Positions 50,438-58,574 of a stretch of DNA of 61,572 bases are shown one piece after another. Under the pieces are notes generated by a model. It was not told the origin of the DNA. It worked only from the letters and a program-made list of their open reading frames with translations, and searched no databases. Position 1 is the stretch's first letter. The number at the start of each line of letters is the position of its first letter. This stretch comes from an uncultured Oscillospiraceae bacterium (GTDB taxonomy: Bacteria > Bacillota > Clostridia > Oscillospirales > Oscillospiraceae), in contig CALWYB010000007.1 of assembly GCA_944385665.1 (NCBI GenBank), positions 1 to 61,572 on the forward strand, given 5' to 3'. Made by a program: the position numbers and the translations under genes.

Positions 50438-51988
50438 GTGAGTGCATCCAGAGAAAAGCAAAACCGCCAGGGTGCGACCTACGCCCAGCGGCGCAACAAC
50501 AAAGCGGAAGAAAAAAGCAACCGCATGCACAAGGTCTACATCGTCGTGGGCGTGATCCTGGCCATCCTGGCCATTGCCCTGCTGGTGTGGGACAACGGCT
50601 TCTTCCAGAAGCGGACCACTGCGGTCACCATCGACGGGGAAAACTTTACCCCTGCCACCGTACAGTACTATTACCACAGCGCCATGCTTACTACCCAGCG
50701 TTATGCTCAGATGGGCGTGAATACCGGCTTTGACTCCACCAAGGACCCCAAGGACCAGATCCAGGACGAGAATACCGGCACCACCTGGTACGACTACTTC
50801 CTCAACCAGGCCATCGATCAGTTGACCCAGGTCACCATGGTGAACCATGCCGCCCAGAAGGAGGGTTACACCCTGCCGGCCGAGGGCCAGGCCTACGTGG
50901 AGAGCGCCATGAAATCCACGGAGCAGTCCGCCCGGGCCAACAACTACTCCAGCCTGGAGAGCTTCCTGCGCACCAACTACGGCGCCTATATGACCGAGAA
51001 GGTCTACAAGGACATCCTGACCGCCCAGACCACCGCCAATTACTATGCCCAGGATCATCAGAATAACCTGACCTACTCCGATGAGGAGCTGGAGACCTAT
51101 TACCAGGAGAATAAGAACGCTCTGGACACCTTCAACTACTCGGTCTTCACCGTCCAGGCCTCCATTGAAACTACTAAGACCGACGAGGAAGGCAACAGTG
51201 TGGACCTGACCGACGAGGAGAAGCAGGCTGCCTTTGACACCGCCAAGGCTCAGGCTCAGGCTACCGCCCAGGAGATCCAGAACAAGCTGGCCGCCGGCAG
51301 CGACGCCGCTGATCTGTCTGAGGAATACTCCGAGCAGCTCTACTCCTCCTCCGTGCACCAGAGCCAGATGGGCTCCTCCTTCTCCAGTAGCAGCTACGCC
51401 GATTGGCTGTATGACGCCGCCCGCCAGGCTGGTGAGACCACCATCGTGGAAAACGACCAGAGCGACAGCTATGTCTACAACTACTATGTGGTGCAGATCG
51501 ACAGCCGCACCCGGGACGAGGCCGCTACCGCCGACGTGCGCCACATCCTGATCTCCGCCGGCTCCAACCCCACCGATGAGCAGTTTGCCCAGGCGGAGGA
51601 GAAGGCCCAGAGCCTGCTGGACAGCTGGAAGTCCGGCAGCGCCGACGAGGAGTCCTTCGCCGTTCTGGCCGTGGAGAACACCGCGGACAGCGGCTCTCAG
51701 GAGAACGGCGGTCTGTACACCGGCGTGTCTCCCTACAGCGGCTTTATCGCGGACTTCACCAACTGGTGTCTGGACAGCAGCCGTCAGCCCGGTGATACCG
51801 GGCTGGTGAAGAACACCGGCAGCTCCACCCAGGGCTGGCACATCATGTACTTTGTGGGCTGGAACGATCCCGCCTGGAAAGTTACCGCCAAGAGCACCCT
51901 GGCCTCGGAGGCCACCCAGGAGTGGTACAGCGGCCTGTATGCCGATGTGGAAGCTGAGCGCGGCTCCGGTATCCAGTACGTGAAATAA
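50438..51988 (+). CDS. Membrane-anchored parvulin-type peptidyl-prolyl isomerase (PrsA/SurA-like)
   Basis: 516 aa. A basic cytoplasmic tail (about 1-30) and one membrane helix (31-52) leave the rest outside the cell. A SurA-like N-terminal chaperone domain (about 60-250) is followed by a degenerate repeat and a parvulin domain at about 365-465 (ADVRHILISAG, LLDSWKSG, GWHIMYFVGW). It lacks a lipobox, unlike PrsA. It should help fold secreted proteins. Start GTG 50438. The gene is monocistronic between its promoter and a terminator. Confidence 0.88.
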   Translation: MSASREKQNRQGATYAQRRNNKAEEKSNRMHKVYIVVGVILAILAIALLVWDNGFFQKRTTAVTIDGENFTPATVQYYYHSAMLTTQRYAQMGVNTGFDSTKDPKDQIQDENTGTTWYDYFLNQAIDQLTQVTMVNHAAQKEGYTLPAEGQAYVESAMKSTEQSARANNYSSLESFLRTNYGAYMTEKVYKDILTAQTTANYYAQDHQNNLTYSDEELETYYQENKNALDTFNYSVFTVQASIETTKTDEEGNSVDLTDEEKQAAFDTAKAQAQATAQEIQNKLAAGSDAADLSEEYSEQLYSSSVHQSQMGSSFSSSSYADWLYDAARQAGETTIVENDQSDSYVYNYYVVQIDSRTRDEAATADVRHILISAGSNPTDEQFAQAEEKAQSLLDSWKSGSADEESFAVLAVENTADSGSQENGGLYTGVSPYSGFIADFTNWCLDSSRQPGDTGLVKNTGSSTQGWHIMYFVGWNDPAWKVTAKSTLASEATQEWYSGLYADVEAERGSGIQYVK

Positions 51989-51995
51989 GTTTTCT

Positions 51996-52028
51996 AACGC
52001 CCCCGAGCCCCCGGTTCGGGGGCGTTTT
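51996..52028 (+). terminator. Intrinsic terminator after the foldase gene
   Basis: AACGCCCCCGA pairs with TCGGGGGCGTT across a 9-nt loop, then T-run. Confidence 0.88.
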
Positions 52029-52084
52029 CCCGCCCGGATGCCGGGCACTGTGTTGTGTTGGTAAAAAATCTTGGGAGGCTTTCT

Positions 52085-53209
52085 ATGACATCCACCCACT
52101 CTCTTTGGCAGTTCATCCGGCGGGAGCCGGTGCTGTCCATCGCCTTTGTCTGCGCGGTAATCTCCGCCTTCTTCGTGCCCCCCTCCTCCGCCTATCTGGA
52201 CTACATCGACCTGCGGGTGCTGTGCCTGCTGTTCTGCCTGATGGCGGTGGTGGCCGGACTTCAGGAGTGCGGATTGTTTCTGGTCCTGGCCCAGCGGCTG
52301 CTGGCCGGAGAGCGGCCGGTGCGCCTCATCTCTCTGACCCTCATCCTGCTGCCCTTCTTCTGCTCCATGCTGGTGACCAACGACGTGTCCCTCATCACCT
52401 TCGTCCCCTTTGCCATTCTGGTGCTGGAGATGGTGGGCCGCCGGGACCTGCTGATCCCGGTAATCTCTCTTCAGACGGTGGCCGCCAACCTGGGCAGCAT
52501 GGCCACTCCGGTGGGCAACCCCCAGAATCTATACCTCTACGCCCACTTCTCCCTGTCCATGGGGGACTTTCTTGCCCTGCTGCTCCCCCTCACCCTCATC
52601 AGCCTGGTGGGGCTGGCGGCAGCCGGACTGTACTTCGGCGGCAAGGGATGGATTTCCGTCTCCTTCCCGGAGCAGGTCCACCTCAGCAGCCCCAAGCATC
52701 TGGCCCTCTATCTGGTGCTGTTCGGCCTGTGTCTTTTGTCAGTGTGCCGGATTCTGTCCTACGGCATCCTCACCGTCCTTGTCATCGCCGCCCTGCTGCT
52801 GGCCCGGCCCCGGCTGCTGGGCCAGGTGGACTACATGCTGCTGCTCACCTTCGTGTGCTTCTTTGTGTTCAGCGGCAACCTGGGCCAGATGCCGGCGGTG
52901 CGCTCCGCTCTGAGCAGCCTGCTCTCCCACAGCCCTCTGCTGTGCTCTGCCGCCGCCAGCCAGGTCATCAGCAACGTCCCCGCCGCCGTGCTTCTCTCCG
53001 GCCTGACGGAGGACTGGAAGGGCCTGCTGGCCGGGGTGGACGTGGGCGGTCTGGGCACTCCGGTGGCCTCCCTGGCCAGTCTCATCTCCATGAAGTTCTA
53101 CCTGCGCTCCCGCCAGGCGAAGCCCCTGCCCTACTTTCTGTGGTTCACCGTGGCCAATGTGGTGGGGCTGGTCATTCTGCTTCCGGCAGCCGCCCACCTG
53201 ATCCGTTAA
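52085..53209 (+). CDS. SLC13 / ArsB-type anion permease
   Basis: 374 aa, 10-11 predicted helices, of the ion-transporter superfamily that includes citrate/divalent-anion symporters and ArsB. The repeat-entry motifs LLPFFCSMLVTNDVSLITFVP and GSMATPVGNPQN resemble the conserved SNT/TNN-type loops. The C-terminal half repeats with VISNVPAAVLLSGL. Substrate unassigned. ATG 52085 has GGGAGG at 6-nt spacing. The cca gene follows after 13 bp, probably in an operon. Confidence 0.86.
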   Translation: MTSTHSLWQFIRREPVLSIAFVCAVISAFFVPPSSAYLDYIDLRVLCLLFCLMAVVAGLQECGLFLVLAQRLLAGERPVRLISLTLILLPFFCSMLVTNDVSLITFVPFAILVLEMVGRRDLLIPVISLQTVAANLGSMATPVGNPQNLYLYAHFSLSMGDFLALLLPLTLISLVGLAAAGLYFGGKGWISVSFPEQVHLSSPKHLALYLVLFGLCLLSVCRILSYGILTVLVIAALLLARPRLLGQVDYMLLLTFVCFFVFSGNLGQMPAVRSALSSLLSHSPLLCSAAASQVISNVPAAVLLSGLTEDWKGLLAGVDVGGLGTPVASLASLISMKFYLRSRQAKPLPYFLWFTVANVVGLVILLPAAAHLIR

Positions 53210-53222
53210 AAGGAGGCCCGCT

Positions 53223-54533
53223 ATGATCCAATGGGACCCCAGAGCGCTGGAGGTGCTGGCCCGTCTGCGGGCAGCCGGCCATCAGGCCGTGCTGGTAGGG
53301 GGCTGTGTCCGGGACTTTCTGCGGGGAAAAGCGCCCCACGACTATGACGCGGCCACCTCTGCCCGGCCGGAGGAGATCCTGGCCGCCTGCGCTGCTCTCC
53401 CCTGCGTGCCCACCGGGCTGCGCCACGGCACGGTGACGGTGCTCTCTCAGGGGCTTGCGGTGGAGGTGACCGCCTTTCGTCGGGAGGGGACCTACTCCGA
53501 CGGCCGCCACCCCGACCAGGTATCCTTCACAGACAGCCTGGAGGAGGATATGGCCCGGCGGGACTTTACCATTAACGCCATGGCCTGGGACGAGGGCGGG
53601 CTGGTGGACCGCTTCGGCGGCCGGGCGGACCTGGAGGCCGGCCTCATCCGCTGTGTGGGGGAGCCGGAGCGCCGCTTTCAGGAGGACGCTCTGCGTATCC
53701 TCCGGGGACTGCGGCTGGCCGCCCAGCTGGATTTTGCCATCCATCCGGACACCGCCCGGGCCATCCGAACCGAGACGCCCCGCCTCTCCCTGGTGGCCCG
53801 GGAGCGGATCGGCGGGGAGTTTCTCCGCCTGCTTTTAGGTCCCGGAGCCGGTCGTGTGCTGCTGGACTTTCCACAAACCGTGTGTGAAATTGTGCCCCAG
53901 CTGGCCCCCACAGTAGGATTTGACCAGAAAAATCCCCACCACGCCTGGGATGTATACACCCATCTGGTGAAAACGGTGGAAAAGGTCCCGCCGGAGCCCG
54001 CCCTGCGCCTGGCCGCCCTCCTCCACGACGTGGGCAAGCCCGCTGTTTTTTCCCTGGATGAGACGGACACCGGGCATTTCTACGGCCACGCGGAAGCGAG
54101 CGCCCGGCTGTGTGAGGACATCGCCCAAAGCCTGCGGCTGGACCGCGCCACCCGGGAACAGGTGGTCACCCTGGTGCAGCGCCACCATCTGCCTCTCCAG
54201 CCCACCCAGGCCTGTGTGGGCCGGTGGCTGCGGCGGCTGGGGCCGGAGTTCTTTTTCCAGCTCCTTACGCTGATGAAAGCCGACGGGGCCTCCTGTCTGC
54301 CCGGACAGAGCCCCCGGGAGGAGCTGGACCAGACGGCGGACCTGGCCCGCACACTCCTGGCCCAGGCCCCCTGCCTCACTCTGAAGGACCTGGCGGTGAA
54401 TGGCCGGGACGCCTTGGCGGCGGGGCTGTCCGGACCGGCCATCGGCCGCGCCCTCAACCGCTTGCTGGACCAGGTGGCGGAGGGCACTCTACCCAATGAG
54501 CGGGAGGTATTACTCAAACACCTGACCGACTGA
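53223..54533 (+). CDS. cca: CCA tRNA nucleotidyltransferase with HD domain
   Basis: 436 aa. The class II nucleotidyltransferase head (VLVGGCVRDFLRGKAPHDYD, with the DxD metal pair) is followed by the RRDFTINAMAWD motif and the neck motif RFQEDALRILRGLRLAAQL. A C-terminal HD domain (LHDVGKP) is present. It adds or repairs the CCA end of tRNAs. AAAGGAGG lies before the ATG and the gene is 13 bp after the permease. Confidence 0.95.
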   Translation: MIQWDPRALEVLARLRAAGHQAVLVGGCVRDFLRGKAPHDYDAATSARPEEILAACAALPCVPTGLRHGTVTVLSQGLAVEVTAFRREGTYSDGRHPDQVSFTDSLEEDMARRDFTINAMAWDEGGLVDRFGGRADLEAGLIRCVGEPERRFQEDALRILRGLRLAAQLDFAIHPDTARAIRTETPRLSLVARERIGGEFLRLLLGPGAGRVLLDFPQTVCEIVPQLAPTVGFDQKNPHHAWDVYTHLVKTVEKVPPEPALRLAALLHDVGKPAVFSLDETDTGHFYGHAEASARLCEDIAQSLRLDRATREQVVTLVQRHHLPLQPTQACVGRWLRRLGPEFFFQLLTLMKADGASCLPGQSPREELDQTADLARTLLAQAPCLTLKDLAVNGRDALAAGLSGPAIGRALNRLLDQVAEGTLPNEREVLLKHLTD

Positions 54534-54579
54534 AAAACGCGGCGGCGTGACGAGTTTTTTCGTCACGCCGCCGCGTTTT
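54534..54579. terminator. Bidirectional intrinsic terminator, 20-bp stem
   Basis: A perfect 20-bp inverted repeat (54534-54553 with 54560-54579), loop GTTTTT, A- and T-runs at the ends. It lies between the convergent cca and hydrolase genes. Confidence 0.94.
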
Positions 54580-54588
54580 CTGATGTCT

Positions 54589-55206
54589 TTATTCCTCCAC
54601 CGGGCAGGTGAGCACCGCCGTCTGAGCAGGGGTGTCCGCGGTGAGCTCCAGGGTGTTGCCGGGATAGCGCACCACATCGTCGCACAGGGCCAGGTAGTCC
54701 TCCAGCGGACCGATCACGTCGTAGCCGAAGTTTTTCCCCCGGTAGTGCATGGGGACGGCCACCCGGGGCTTCAGCTGCTCCACCACTTTCCGGGCCTGCT
54801 TGGCGTCGATGGTAAAGTAGCCGCCCACCGGGAACAAAAGGGCGTCCAGACCAGACAGTTGCTCCACCTGCTCTGCCGTCAGCTCGCAGCCCAGGTCGCC
54901 CAGGTGGGCCACCCGCAGGCCTTCCGCGGTGAAGATGCGGATGGTATTGCGCCCCCGCAGGGCCCCCTTCTCCGGGTCGTGGTAGGTCTCGATTTCCTCC
55001 ACCTGGACTGTGTGGCCCTTGCCGGAGAGGGTCACCAGCTCCGCGCCGGCGTGGTCGTCGTGCTGGTGGCTGCAGTAGACGCCGTCTGCCTCCAGCTTCA
55101 GGGCGGGCAGGCCGGGCACCGAGCCGGGCCGGTAGGGGTCCAGCACCAGGGTCCCTTGCTTGGTTTCCAGGGTAAAGCAGGAGTGTCCATTCCAAGTCAG
55201 CAGCAT
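54589..55206 (-). CDS. Metallo-beta-lactamase-fold hydrolase (UlaG-like)
   Basis: 205 aa. The metal site is SHQHDDHAGAE (HxHxDH) at about residue 46, with LGDLGCEL (conserved Asp) and VPMHYRGKNF (third His). This is the small L-ascorbate-6-P lactonase/UlaG-like group; the substrate is unknown. Its own promoter (55231-55259) lies upstream, with GGAAGG near the start. Confidence 0.88.
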   Translation of the reverse strand: MLLTWNGHSCFTLETKQGTLVLDPYRPGSVPGLPALKLEADGVYCSHQHDDHAGAELVTLSGKGHTVQVEEIETYHDPEKGALRGRNTIRIFTAEGLRVAHLGDLGCELTAEQVEQLSGLDALLFPVGGYFTIDAKQARKVVEQLKPRVAVPMHYRGKNFGYDVIGPLEDYLALCDDVVRYPGNTLELTADTPAQTAVLTCPVEE

Positions 55207-55230
55207 AAGATCATCCTTCCTTTTCTTTTT

Positions 55231-55259
55231 GTGAATATTATACCATAGCAGATCAAAAA
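55231..55259 (-). promoter_or_regulatory. Promoter of the metallo-hydrolase gene
   Basis: On the minus strand TTCAAA, 17 bp, TATAAT. The remaining AT-rich 55260-55500 shows no gene. Confidence 0.8.
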
Positions 55260-55505
55260 TTTGAACGCATATTTTTTTCTGGACGGCATTTGTCCGCTTT
55301 TCTCCCTTGCTTTTCTCCGTTTACTCTGCCCTTCCCGCCGCATTTTGCTGTTTACCATTCCCTTATTTTCCCCAAAGTTCGGCACAATGCCCGATTCTCC
55401 CCCGCTCAGCGCCCTATGAATTTCCCAATTTCACAAAACATTGGTGCTTCCCTGCCATTTCTCCCGGTTTTTTAATTTTTTTGTAATTTTTCGACCATTT
55501 TGTAG

Positions 55506-55534
55506 TTGAATTTCTCGGCCATTTGGAATACAAT
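55506..55534 (+). promoter_or_regulatory. trmL promoter
   Basis: TTGAAT (55506-55511), 17 bp, TACAAT (55529-55534). Confidence 0.8.
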
Positions 55535-55562
55535 GATACCCGACACGCGAGGAGGGTTCGAA

Positions 55563-56078
55563 TTGCTGAATATCGTCTTGGTTGAACCGGAAATTCCCCA
55601 AAACTGCGGCAATATCGCCCGTACCTGCGCCGCCACCCGCAGCCGCCTGCATCTCATTGAGCCTCTTGGGTTTGACATCAGCGAAAAGGCGGTGCGCCGG
55701 GCCGGGCTGGACTACTGGCCCATGGTGGATCTGCGTGTATACCACAATCTGGAGCACTTTTTTGCGGAGAACCCCGACCCCGACCTGTGGCTGGCCACCA
55801 CCAAGGCTCCCCAGGACTACACCGGGGCCACCTTCCGCGACAACTGCTACCTGTTTTTCGGCAAGGAGACGGCGGGCCTGCCGGAGGACTTCCGCATGGC
55901 GCACTACGACCGCTGTATCCGCATTCCCATGCGGGCGGATGCCCGCAGCCTCAACCTGTCCAACTCGGTGGCCATCCTGGCCTACGAGGCCCTGCGCCAG
56001 CAGGGGTTCCCTCAGCTGTCCGGCGTAGGTGAAATGGCAGGGGGACGGGATGGTTCCCACCCGTCCGGGGCACGCTGA
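55563..56078 (+). CDS. trmL: tRNA (cytidine/uridine-34 2'-O)-methyltransferase TrmL
   Basis: 171 aa, a minimal SPOUT enzyme. Motifs are LVEPEIPQNCGNIARTCAAT (motif 1), FFGKETAGLPEDF (motif 2, SAM) and IPMRADARSLNLSNSVAILAYEA (motif 3). It methylates the ribose of the wobble base in certain tRNA-Leu species. The TTG at 55563 is chosen because GAGGAGG ends 7 nt upstream and homology begins there; an in-frame ATG at 55506 overlaps the promoter. The last 13 residues (AGGRDGSHPSGAR) extend beyond the usual end, and their DNA forms a hairpin (56043-56066). Confidence 0.92.
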   Translation: MLNIVLVEPEIPQNCGNIARTCAATRSRLHLIEPLGFDISEKAVRRAGLDYWPMVDLRVYHNLEHFFAENPDPDLWLATTKAPQDYTGATFRDNCYLFFGKETAGLPEDFRMAHYDRCIRIPMRADARSLNLSNSVAILAYEALRQQGFPQLSGVGEMAGGRDGSHPSGAR

Positions 56079-56178
56079 ACCTTAGACGAGTCTCGCCGCG
56101 CCGGTCCCCCCGAGCCGCGGGTGATTTCGGAAATTTTTTCCCTGTTCCATTTACTTGTGAAGAGAGGAGCGTTTTTCC

Positions 56179-57375
56179 ATGAACTACAACAAGAAAACTG
56201 TCAAGGACATCGACGTCGCCGGTAAGAAGGTGCTTCTGCGCTGCGACTTCAACGTGCCCATGGCCAAGGACGGCAGCGGCGTCATCACCGATGACAAGCG
56301 CATCCGTGCCGCTCTGCCCACCATCCAGTACCTGCTGGACCAGAACGCCGCTGTCATCGCCTGCTCCCACATGGGCAAGCCCAAGGGCGAGGTCGTCCCC
56401 TCCCTGAGCCTGAAGCCCGTGGCCAAGCGCCTGAGCGAGCTGCTGGGCAAGGAGGTCATCATGGCCGAGGACGTGGTGGGTCCCGACGCCCAGGCCAAGG
56501 CCGCCGCTCTGAAGCCCGGCCAGATCATGCTGCTGGAGAACACCCGCTTTGAGAAGGGCGAGACCAAGAACGATCCCGAGCTGGCCAAGGCCATGGCTTC
56601 CATGGCTGAGGTGTATGTGTCCGACGCCTTCGGCGCCGTGCACCGCGCCCACGCCTCCACCGCCGGCGTGGCCCAGTACCTGCCCGCCGTCAGCGGCTTC
56701 CTCATTCAGAAGGAGCTGGAGATCATCGGTGGCGCTCTGGCCAATCCCAAGCGTCCCCTGGTGGCCATTCTGGGCGGCAGCAAGGTCTCTTCCAAGATCG
56801 GCGTCATCAACAACCTGCTGGAGATCGCCGACACCATCATCATCGGCGGCGGCATGACCTACACCTTCCTGAAGGCCCAGGGCGGCTCTGTGGGCAAGTC
56901 CCTGCTGGAAGAGGACTGGCTGGACTACTGCAAGGACATGATGAAGAAGGCCCAGGAGAAGGGCGTGAAGTTCCTGCTGCCTGAGGACACCATCTGCGCC
57001 AAGGAGTTCTCCGCCGACGCCGAGCCCATCCTGGTGGACAGCATGCACATCCCCGACGACTGCCTGGGCATGGACATCGGCCCCAAGGCCATTGCCGCCT
57101 ACGCTGACGCGGTAAAGGACGCCGGCACCATCATCTGGAACGGCCCCATGGGCGTGTTTGAGTTCCCCGCCTTTGCCAAGGGTACCCAGGCTGTGGCCGA
57201 GGCTCTGAGCAAGAGCAATGCCATCACCATCATCGGCGGCGGCGACAGCGCGGCTGCCGTGCAGCAGCTGGGCTATGCTGACAAGATGACCCACATCTCC
57301 ACCGGCGGCGGCGCCTCCCTGGAGTTCATGGAGGGTAAGGAACTGCCCGGCGTGGCCTGCCTGCTGGACGCTTAA
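56179..57375 (+). CDS. pgk: Phosphoglycerate kinase
   Basis: 398 aa, full length. It transfers the phosphate of 1,3-bisphosphoglycerate to ADP. N-terminal substrate residues RCDFNVPM, the SHMGKP region, and C-terminal nucleotide-binding [13 protein letters not shown] and [19 protein letters not shown] are present. It is the first gene of a lower-glycolysis run (pgk, tpiA, gpmI, eno); gap is not in the window. Directly after its stop codon (57375) come a structured repeat and a second copy of its last 23 codons. Confidence 0.97.
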   Translation: MNYNKKTVKDIDVAGKKVLLRCDFNVPMAKDGSGVITDDKRIRAALPTIQYLLDQNAAVIACSHMGKPKGEVVPSLSLKPVAKRLSELLGKEVIMAEDVVGPDAQAKAAALKPGQIMLLENTRFEKGETKNDPELAKAMASMAEVYVSDAFGAVHRAHASTAGVAQYLPAVSGFLIQKELEIIGGALANPKRPLVAILGGSKVSSKIGVINNLLEIADTIIIGGGMTYTFLKAQGGSVGKSLLEEDWLDYCKDMMKKAQEKGVKFLLPEDTICAKEFSADAEPILVDSMHIPDDCLGMDIGPKAIAAYADAVKDAGTIIWNGPMGVFEFPAFAKGTQAVAEALSKSNAITIIGGGDSAAAVQQLGYADKMTHISTGGGASLEFMEGKELPGVACLLDA

Positions 57376-57408
57376 AATCAGCAAGCGCCGCCGCGCGAGC
57401 GTAAGCGA

Positions 57409-57522
57409 GCCGCGCCCATAGGCGCGTCCAAGCGTTTGCGAAGCAAACCTTGCCGCAGGGCGAATTCACTTCGCCCGAGGATATGAAATCAAAGGGGTCC
57501 CCGGTGGAGCGCAGCTCCACTG
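57409..57522 (+). repeat. Structured interspersed repeat, copy 2 (after pgk)
   Basis: The same four-hairpin order as copy 1. A: CGCGCC/GGCGCG (57411-57426). B: 57429-57452, CAAG-C-GTTTGC/GCAAAC-CTTG with an unpaired C. C: the identical 34-bp core 57449-57482. D: a 12-bp stem (57499-57510 with 57514-57525). Compared with copy 1, stems B and D have changed on both sides so that pairing is kept. Just before it is a GC-rich arm with AGCGTAAGCGAGC. Confidence 0.85.
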
Positions 57523-57591
57523 GGGGGCGCCTCTCTGGAGTTCATGGAGGGCAAGGAACTGCCCGGCGTGGCCTGCCTGTTGGATGCCTGA
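57523..57591 (+). pseudogene. Second copy of the pgk 3' end
   Basis: 69 bp matching 57307-57375 with about seven differences. They are mostly synonymous, so the encoded 21 aa ([21 protein letters not shown]) are the same, and the stop is TGA instead of TAA. Without the gene's 5' part it cannot be functional on its own. The pattern suggests that both copies once served as coding ends. Confidence 0.9.
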
Positions 57592-57718
57592 TTTTCTTAT
57601 TGATCTTGTTTGACTGTTCCGATCCCCTGTCCGTCCCGGTCTGTGTGGCCTGGGCGGCGGGCGGTTCGGTTTCATATCACCCCCGCGCACCCGTATCAAG
57701 GAAAGGAAGAAAAAGAAC

Positions 57719-58492
57719 ATGAATCGTCGTTACCGTAAGACTATCATCGCCGGCAACTGGAAGATGAACAACACCCTGTCCCAGACCAAGGCTTTCGCCG
57801 AGGAGCTCAAGCCCATCATGCCCCGGGGCAAGTGGTGCAACGTGGTGCTGTGCGTGCCCGCTGTCAACATCACCAACGCGGTCCGTCTGTTCAAGGACTG
57901 CCACATCGCCATCGGCGCTGAGACCTGCCACTATGAGGACCACGGCGCCTACACCGGCGAGATCACCGCGGAGATGATCAAGGAGGCCGGCGCCAAGTAC
58001 GTCATCATCGGCCACTCCGAGCGCCGCCAGTACTATAACGAGACCGACTTCACCGTCAACAAGAAGGTCCACGCCGCCATCAACGCCGGCCTGTTCCCCA
58101 TCATCTGCGTGGGCGAGAGCCTGGAGCAGCGTGAGCTGGGCGTGACCATGGAGCTGATCGCTTACCAGGTCAAGTGCGCTCTAGCCGGCGTGCCCGCCGA
58201 CAAGATGCGTCACGTGGTCATCGCCTACGAGCCCCTGTGGGCCATCGGCACCGGCAAGACCGCCACTGCCGAGCAGGCCGGTGAGGTCTGCCAGGCCATC
58301 CGTGCCGTCATCCGCAAGCTGTACGGCGCTCACGTGGCTCGCTCCGTCACCATCCAGTACGGTGGTTCCATGAACGCCAAGAACGCCGCTGAGCTGCTGG
58401 CTCAGCCCGACGTGGACGGCGGCCTCATCGGCGGCGCCAGCCTGAAGCCCGCTGACTTCGTGCAGATCATCAACGCTGCCAATCAGGAGTAA
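57719..58492 (+). CDS. tpiA: Triose-phosphate isomerase
   Basis: 257 aa. The barrel signatures are GNWKMNNTLSQTKAF, VIIGHSERRQYY (catalytic His), AYEPLWAIGTGKTATAEQA (catalytic Glu and phosphate loop) and GGSMNAKNAAELLAQ. It interconverts dihydroxyacetone phosphate and glyceraldehyde 3-phosphate. The gap to pgk is 343 bp and is filled mostly by the repeat and the pgk remnant. AAAGGAAGAAAAAG precedes the ATG. Confidence 0.97.
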   Translation: MNRRYRKTIIAGNWKMNNTLSQTKAFAEELKPIMPRGKWCNVVLCVPAVNITNAVRLFKDCHIAIGAETCHYEDHGAYTGEITAEMIKEAGAKYVIIGHSERRQYYNETDFTVNKKVHAAINAGLFPIICVGESLEQRELGVTMELIAYQVKCALAGVPADKMRHVVIAYEPLWAIGTGKTATAEQAGEVCQAIRAVIRKLYGAHVARSVTIQYGGSMNAKNAAELLAQPDVDGGLIGGASLKPADFVQIINAANQE

Positions 58493-58574
58493 TTAAGTAC
58501 TACGGCACGGAGCAGGCAGGATGCCTGTCATGCTGTCTGCTCCAACTTTGATCAGAATTGAGGAAACATTGTTC

